Part shown: piece after piece, positions 58,376-64,000 of the stretch
Layout of the letters: every line of letters begins with the position of its first letter
How positions within the stretch are numbered: position 1 is the stretch's first letter
Assembly: GCA_035578175.1 (NCBI GenBank)
Contig: JAQMRL010000002.1
Location: 132,434,171-132,498,170, forward strand
Origin: Catonia carolina
Taxonomy: Eukaryota > Arthropoda > Insecta > Hemiptera > Achilidae
DNA: 64,000 nt
Direction: 5' to 3'
The notes under the pieces: model-generated
What the model was told of the DNA's origin: nothing
The model's database searches: none
Seen by the model: the letters and a program-made list of their open reading frames with translations, nothing else
Program-made: the position numbers and the translations under genes

Positions 58376-60523
58376 TGGAGTACTAGTAGGAGACTAGTGA
58401 GAAACTTTGTGCGGTTCACCGTAAACTTATCTGTATTTGGTTAATTTATTAATTTTTCCCGCCTTTTTGTACTTTATGGTAAACTTTGTACACATTTATA
58501 GGAATCTTTGGGGTTTTTTAAAGGTTTTATCTCAGGAGTAAACCCTAAAGGTTTAAGAACGAAAGTATTTAAGTAAATAATTAAAAATGTGTTTTTAGAT
58601 AGCCAGAAAGGCTTAAAGGGTAGACTCGGCAACCACAAATCCTTATACGAATACGACAGCTGTAAGGTCAAGCCAACACACACGTAGCCTAAAGCATTAC
58701 ATGTTAAATTGGTACGCATTCAACAAAATAAAACAACGAAAGAAAAATTTTACTAGTTCTGTTTTCTACCTTGTAATTTTATCCAGATAACGAGAATATT
58801 TTGAACACTGTCATATAATACATTTTAAATGTCCCTGAAAACGACTTTTTAAAATACAACATTAAGATCCAACTCAGAAGAATGGCGTAGAAAATCTTCA
58901 CTTTTTAGAGTTTGAAATAAATTAGAAACCATACATATAACAATTTATGGTAATGTAATCTAATAAAAATTGCATTAAAAATATAAAAGATTCCTTTCAG
59001 CATAATAATCTACACGAAAAATAAAATATTTTAAAAATAGTACAACCTATTGTTTCAGTTGGAAATGGTTCTTCAGCCCTGCAACTGTAAACTTTGTAAA
59101 CAATTACGAATATTTATTTACGTGTATTCAGTCATAAAAATAAATATACACTAATTTAATGTAACAATAAAAGTTTGCTTATTTAATAAAGTTTCCTTTT
59201 GTTATTTTATTAACATTTTCTCTTCAGTAAAAAATATAACTATTGTATTGCCTTGGGAATCTCATTTGAGTTGTGTCTGGTACGGAAAACAGAAGGCATC
59301 AGCTCTACTGATATATTTTGTAATGACGAGATGAACCAGGGACTCAGTGTGGGCAGTGCGCTGCTGCTAGCGTAGTACGTACATTTCTAAAAACATGTAA
59401 CTGTATAGTATATGTAGTTTATTTTTTGCTTCTTCTTTACAACACTTATTAACTTTTAAAATAACATTCCGTTCCGCACTTCGAATTGTTTTACCCTGCT
59501 TTCGAACGGTCGACATGATAAACTTATATACACGGATAGATAACTAATTTATAACAACACTACAGAATAATGAATAAAATGTGAAAAATTAAAATGAAAA
59601 GAAACGGAATGAGTTTTAACGAATTAAAATACTTTAATTTGTATAAATGTAGCCTAAAACGTAAAAACAGAATAGCCAAATCAAAACAATATTTCTTGTA
59701 CCACTCGTCGCGTAATAAAATAAGGACTGTGTATTCCAATGAACTACAAGTGTCAGTATGTTTTTAGGATTGTAATAGAAAAACTGGGCAGTAGATTGTT
59801 CCCCTCTTACACTTCGTCTCAAATAAAGTTCATTTCTTGACTAACCATCAGTACCCACAACTCAAGCCGGCTGTCTACAGTCACGTCCTATGATAGTGAA
59901 CTATAGTACATTCCACAGAACCGAGCAGCAGATATAAACAGACTACGGGTTGAAAGTAAGTAAAAAGGATGCTTAATAATGGTTCACTCTACCAACGCCT
60001 TCAGTCAAAACAACCGGTGACAGACCGGCTGTTTTATATTAGGTCTACTATATAAATTCTTTCTACTGGTACAATCGTATTTTGTATTTCGTATAATATT
60101 TTTCAATTAGTATATAGCAAGTTTTATCTGATAAGCAAAAATTTTTTTTTAACTCGAATGGATTGCGCATCCATTGCGCAAGTTCAATCACAATTTTTAC
60201 ACATTTATGTTTTGACATACTGCACGGTTCCGTGGGATATTATTTTGTGCAGTACTGGAATGTCTGTCCCTGCATGCTGACTATCACATAATATAAGAAT
60301 AAATACAAATGTATAATTTATGGTTCATATGTAATTAATTATTGTAGTATTTATAAATCATTTTATACAAAATCACTTATGCCGGAATGTCAAATATAAT
60401 AATTAAAAATTAATTATGGGTTGTACATTTTCGTATTACATAGTAAATAGTTCACACATGTCTAGGTGTAGAGAACGGTACTTGCAAAGCTGTTCTTCGT
60501 CAGAATATAATAAAGTAACTTAC

Positions 60524-60589
60524 CTGGGTATAAAATTTGACTACCTTCTATAAATGAAATGAACACATTCAAGGACGCTTTGTAAGTGT
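60524..60589 (-). CDS. Pde9: PDE9 exon, N-terminal region (most 5' exon seen)
   Basis: 66 bases, 21 complete codons plus split codons at both ends. The donor is a consensus CAG|GTAAGT; the acceptor is TTCTTAG. Translation ends ...FISFIEGSQILYP and runs in phase into the next exon. The frame has a stop just upstream of the acceptor and no Met, so it must be joined to an exon further 5'. Together with the next exon it aligns by eye with the region before the catalytic domain of PDE9A (an E..., L..EV...L..LE.R pattern). It is the least certain exon because it is short and the acceptor's pyrimidine tract is brief. Confidence 0.65.
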
Positions 60590-61360
60590 CTAAGAAAATT
60601 GGTATTTACATCAAGAAGCTTAGAGGAGTACTGAATAAGGTTAATTAAACACTGCTTACATGCCGATCGTGCAGTTGGTGCTAACGTAGGCCTACAACTC
60701 CATAATTCAAAAAAGATACCCAGGTCAGTATATCACTAATCGTCACCGCACTCACTAAACTTATTTAAAAGTAAAAAAAAAAAATTAATCGACAAAAAAT
60801 CATAATGAAATGTTAAATATTTAAGTAAACAAGATAAAAAACAATATATTTTTGTACTATCTAAATGTTCGTTGTTTTTAAACCTTTCAAGGCGAAGCTA
60901 TAAAAGTATAGTTTTTCAATTTCCGTGACTAATCATGTTACTAGCAAAACAAACAAGTTGGGATAAACATTTCAACAGTAGAGTATCTGCATACCCGATT
61001 CTTTTAAATAGTATACAAAACTTTTTATAATAAATACATTTAAAAACTATATTTTGAACGTCAACCGTTTAATTCCCTCATACCAACTCATAGCTTTCAA
61101 TAATTTGGATTAAAAAAATATCACAGATATTTTAAAAAGATTATAGGCTAATCATAAACAATGCGGATTAGATCTCCTGGCCTGTTCTAACTTCAAAATT
61201 AGTAGTCTGCTATTCTGTAAAAAGTTGGTTTTATCTCGAAACAAATTGATGTGAAGTCGATTAATTTAATGATAATGAAACTTACACTTCTTTTAAACAT
61301 ACTTTTCAGCTAAATTGATATAAAATTTCCTCACCGTTCTGTGATCTTCCTGACTCCCTT
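60590..61360. other. Upstream sequence, nothing recognised
   Basis: AT-rich. An earlier PDE9 exon may lie here or further on, but none could be supported. Confidence 0.4.
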
Positions 61361-61373
61361 AAAGTAGAAGGTT

Positions 61374-61590
61374 TTACCTTGATTTACCGGTTTTTTGACC
61401 ACTTCGTTGTTGTCGAAAATTTTGTCGCGGAACAAATCTTCGAGCAAGCAGAATAAATGAAAATCGGACGCGGCGAGGTCTGAGGTGCAACGAGAATGTG
61501 CGAAGACCTATAACCCAATTTCTCGAGCATTTCTCTTTTTTTCGAAGCGTTAAGGAAGTGCGCGTTGTCATGACATTTGTTCATAACTAA
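61374..61590 (-). pseudogene. Mariner transposase fragment, tandem copy 1
   Basis: Minus strand: CHDNAHFLNA...REMLEKLGYRSS, then in another frame ASDFHLFCLLEDLFRDKIFDN. These are the second and third catalytic-Asp segments of a mariner transposase, frameshifted. No terminal repeats seen. Confidence 0.75.
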
Positions 61591-61644
61591 TAATAGAGTG
61601 CCCTAATTTTGCTTTATTACCTGTCTCACTTTCTCCCCTAGCGT

Positions 61645-61870
61645 AGAAGTTTTTACCTAGCTTTACCATTCGTGTACCGCTCTTCTGACCGCTTCGTTGC
61701 CGTGGAAAAAGTCTTCGAGCGAGTTGAATAAATTAAAATCAGACGGAGCGAGGTCTGAGCTGTATGGCTGTAAGGAGGATGTGGGAACACCTCCCAACCC
61801 AACTTCTCGAGCATTTCTCTTCTTCTCTGAGCGTTGAGGAAGTGCGCGTTGTCATGATATTGGTTCACAC
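61645..61870 (-). pseudogene. Mariner transposase fragment, tandem copy 2
   Basis: Minus strand: YHDNAHFLNAQRRREMLEKLG, WEVFPHPPYS, then in another frame PSDFNLFNSLEDFFHGNEAV. Same segment as copy 1, about 280 bp away in the same orientation, less decayed around HPPYS. Confidence 0.78.
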
Positions 61871-63640
61871 CTTATGAGAAAGCGCCATTATATTGCCGTA
61901 TTACGGGCCTCACTTTTTGTCAGAGTATGCTAGAATCACTTGTTCTTCTAAATAGCTTCAAAAAATTTAACCTTGCTATTCCCACAATATCGTCCGGGTG
62001 ATTTACCGGGTGACACGTAAGTTATGAACTTTTTCTCGTGGACGATGGGGATCAGTGCCATTTGTTCTGCCCGAATTAAACTATGTGCGTTACTGCAGTT
62101 AAAACACTTTTCACCATACTGTTTCAACATTCTTGAGTAAATTTTTTCCAATTTTTTACCTTCGAATAGAAAAAAAAATCTTATCTTCGGGCGTACACTT
62201 TTGAAGTGGAGCTGTCATTTCGAAAAATGAACAAAATAGGTTAGTTAATATTAATTATAATCAAAGAGCTGATAAAAAGTATTTCTGCGGTTGCCAAATT
62301 GACTCTCAAAAAGTTTCAATGTCATTAAATGAACCGTTTTACTCTTTTATCTCGTTACACCCTCAAAATCATTATTTGTTATGAAAAGAAAATTTAAAAC
62401 AACAATAAACTCAAAAAGGTGATTATGAAAAAGAAATAAACTAAAATAAAATTTTAAAAGGAGACGTGAATGAAAATGTAAAAATTATAAGGAAACTCAT
62501 TTCTGTAAGTGAACAGGGAGAATGTTAGCGGTGAAAGGCGTAAAGGAGGAAGGCTAAATTTTTCATTAAAATTTCATCAAGAAATAGTTCATTAATTTCC
62601 ACTTAAGTGTAACCGCCTAACCGCCATTCAAGACTCTTAGTATAATATTATAAAACAAAAAAGACAGGTAAATAATTAAACGCTACAATATTAACAACGA
62701 GATGAAGAATATCTCATTTCATTCACGTATCTAAGTTAAGCTCTCTAGAATACCTGAACGCCACTCGCCAATCTCTCAACAATTTCTTTATTGTCGGTTA
62801 TCTACATTAATGAAATTCCGGACGGAGTTTTAAACCAATATGAAACGCGTAGGCCTACTGCCCGTGAAAATTATAACTCAGATTCTCTAAGATATAATAA
62901 AATAAATATCAACGAATGATGAGTATTGAGGAAACGAACTCAAAACGTTAAGATTAGAAAAAATTCTGAGATAAATAACGAATAAAGTAGAACAAAAACC
63001 AATGAAAAAAATTTATTCAAATATTTGCTTTTACCAATTCACTAATTTATGAATTATTTGTTACGGTTCGTAAATGTAATGAAAAGAAAATTATTTTTCA
63101 TGAGACGACGTATCTTATGGCTGGTAGCAATTTTTAAAAAGGTTTACCTTTGGCTTATGGTAAAAATCCATTAGGGATTTCTGTATCTACTCTTTAAGAG
63201 AAATAGAATGTCGGTATTTTTGTTTCCAAATTTCGACTTTGATTTCTTGACTTCCGATTTTGGGCCACTTCCGGTCAAAACTGGAACTTCAAATCTAATC
63301 CAGGCCTACTAACTTTTTGTGCAGATTACGATTCCGATAACTGTTTGTTGTTATCGCCTGTAGTTTTATGACATCTAGGTGTGACGGACAGATGAATGGA
63401 CAAAGGAAAATGACAGGTAATAATTTTAACAATAATTGCAACCAAAAAATACAGCCCTCTTACAGAACATAAACATGTTAAAAAAGAACAGTACTTAAAA
63501 AAGTTATTAATGGAGATTGTACGGGTAACAGGCGAATCCTGAATATAAATCATCGTATAAATACACGAAAGCCTTTGAATGACCGGGAAGGCTGGTCTAA
63601 GAGAAATAGAGGATGAATCCTCCAAGAGATAATGAATTAA
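61871..63640. other. Flank or intron, no recognised feature
   Basis: The 67-residue minus frame at 61948-62151 (ends FVHEK-like ...KKFITYVSPGKSPGRYCG) abuts the mariner fragments and may be part of the same decayed element, but is not identified. The rest is AT-rich. Confidence 0.4.
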
Positions 63641-63649
63641 AAGATAGTT

Positions 63650-64000
63650 AACAGACAGTACAGGTTACCAGGACGAGAAGAACTGTACAAGAAAATCGAA
63701 CAAGTAATGGAAACTTACAGAAATAGAAGACTAAAATTCTATGGCCACCTGTATAGAATGGAAGACAAACGGTCAATAAGATAAACCTTTAAGACACTAA
63801 AAATATACATAAGAAGTCCGATAGCTAAATGGTTTAAAAAATGAGAAAGAATCTAAAGATAACTGGAATAATTCGACAAAATATAACGAAACAAACCAAA
63901 TTTCAACAACTGATTACTGTCTTTAAGGCTTCCACAAAGAACAAATGCCGAACACCGAATGAACGGAAGAACAGATAAAAGCCTGACGAGAAAGAATGCT
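63650..64000 (+). pseudogene. LINE reverse-transcriptase C-terminal remnant
   Basis: Plus strand: REELYKKIEQVMETYRNRRL, KFYGHLYRMEDKRSIR, then a stop and AKWFKK. Typical (R-LKFYGH--RM---R---) tail of non-LTR retrotransposons. Cut by the window end. Confidence 0.68.

Larger units (their letters stand above)
54658..60523 (-). other. PDE9 intron, about 5.9 kb
   Basis: Contains the SINE heads, the unknown open frame, the foldback relative, rep-D and rep-E pieces. 56710-57835 and 58380-60520 show no recognised feature. Confidence 0.65.
11868..60589 (-). other. Pde9: PDE9-type phosphodiesterase gene (13 exons found, 5' end missing)
   Basis: Gene span joining the exon entries below. Spliced together they give 3089 coding bases, about 1029 residues, in one open frame; every junction is GT-AG and phases match. 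The family hydrolyses 3',5'-cyclic nucleotides, PDE9 being the high-affinity cGMP-specific branch; identification rests on my recognition of the PDE9A catalytic sequence ([67 protein letters not shown]). Counting from the first complete codon at 60587: coiled-coil-like region about 1-110, catalytic domain about 120-425, extended tail about 430-1028. Catalytic and metal residues seen: His182, His186, His222, Asp223, Asp333; purine-clamp Gln384 with Phe387. The tail is far longer than in human PDE9A, which ends soon after the domain; long tails in insect relatives are plausible. No start codon, promoter or 5' UTR was identified. Confidence 0.93.

Noticed and set aside
59870..60050. Possible PDE9 promoter (ATATAAA-type boxes near 59932 and 60035)
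   Set aside because: Lies inside an intron between two called exons; TATA-like strings are expected in AT-rich DNA and no initiator was found at the right spacing.

Overview
This is AT-rich, intron-rich animal DNA, almost certainly from an insect. The evidence is one conserved gene split by GT-AG introns of up to about 14 kb, plus a dense load of Tc1/mariner-type elements, pogo/Tigger, non-LTR retrotransposon ends and tRNA-derived SINEs. The style of the transposons suggests a hemipteran, but that is only an impression. I see no bacterial genes, rRNA or CRISPR.

One cellular gene dominates. A minus-strand PDE9-type cyclic-nucleotide phosphodiesterase (cGMP-specific in known members) runs from at least 60589 down to its stop codon at 11868. 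I placed 13 exons. All 12 junctions use GT-AG and are phase-consistent, and together they give about 1029 residues without a stop. The order is: coiled-coil N-terminal region (three exons), linker, complete HD-type PDE catalytic domain (exons at 32925-33162, 30674-30796, 25343-25609, 23476-23565, 22122-22283), then an unusually long tail of about 600 residues that is acidic, then Ser/Arg-rich and low in complexity. The true N-terminus and promoter were not found. They lie upstream of 60589, probably beyond the window.

The rest is intron or flank filled with mobile DNA. DNA transposons: a mariner-like relic at 511-1056, an internally deleted element at 2189-3138, a 960-bp mariner at 6973-7932, a 1552-bp Tigger/pogo copy at 9596-11147, a 791-bp element with 236-bp inverted repeats at 13580-14370, an element of about 590 bp at 31125-31714, and a tandem pair of degenerate mariner fragments at 61374-61870. 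Each has lost part of its transposase, so each would depend on enzyme made elsewhere. Retroelements: many 3' ends of LINEs, at least five SINE-like families, and two possible LTR remnants.

The most striking structure is a 1011-bp near-perfect palindrome (34989-35999, 444-bp arms, TA at both ends). It lies inside a PDE9 intron only 19 bp beyond the 5' splice site of the exon at 36020-36119. Two one-sided relatives occur at about 37937 and 56189. Also notable are nested retroposons with readable target-site duplications (rep-D in rep-E at 28083-28356, rep-C in rep-B at 22615-23014), which give relative insertion ages, and a relatively GC-rich open frame of unknown origin at 55819-56070.
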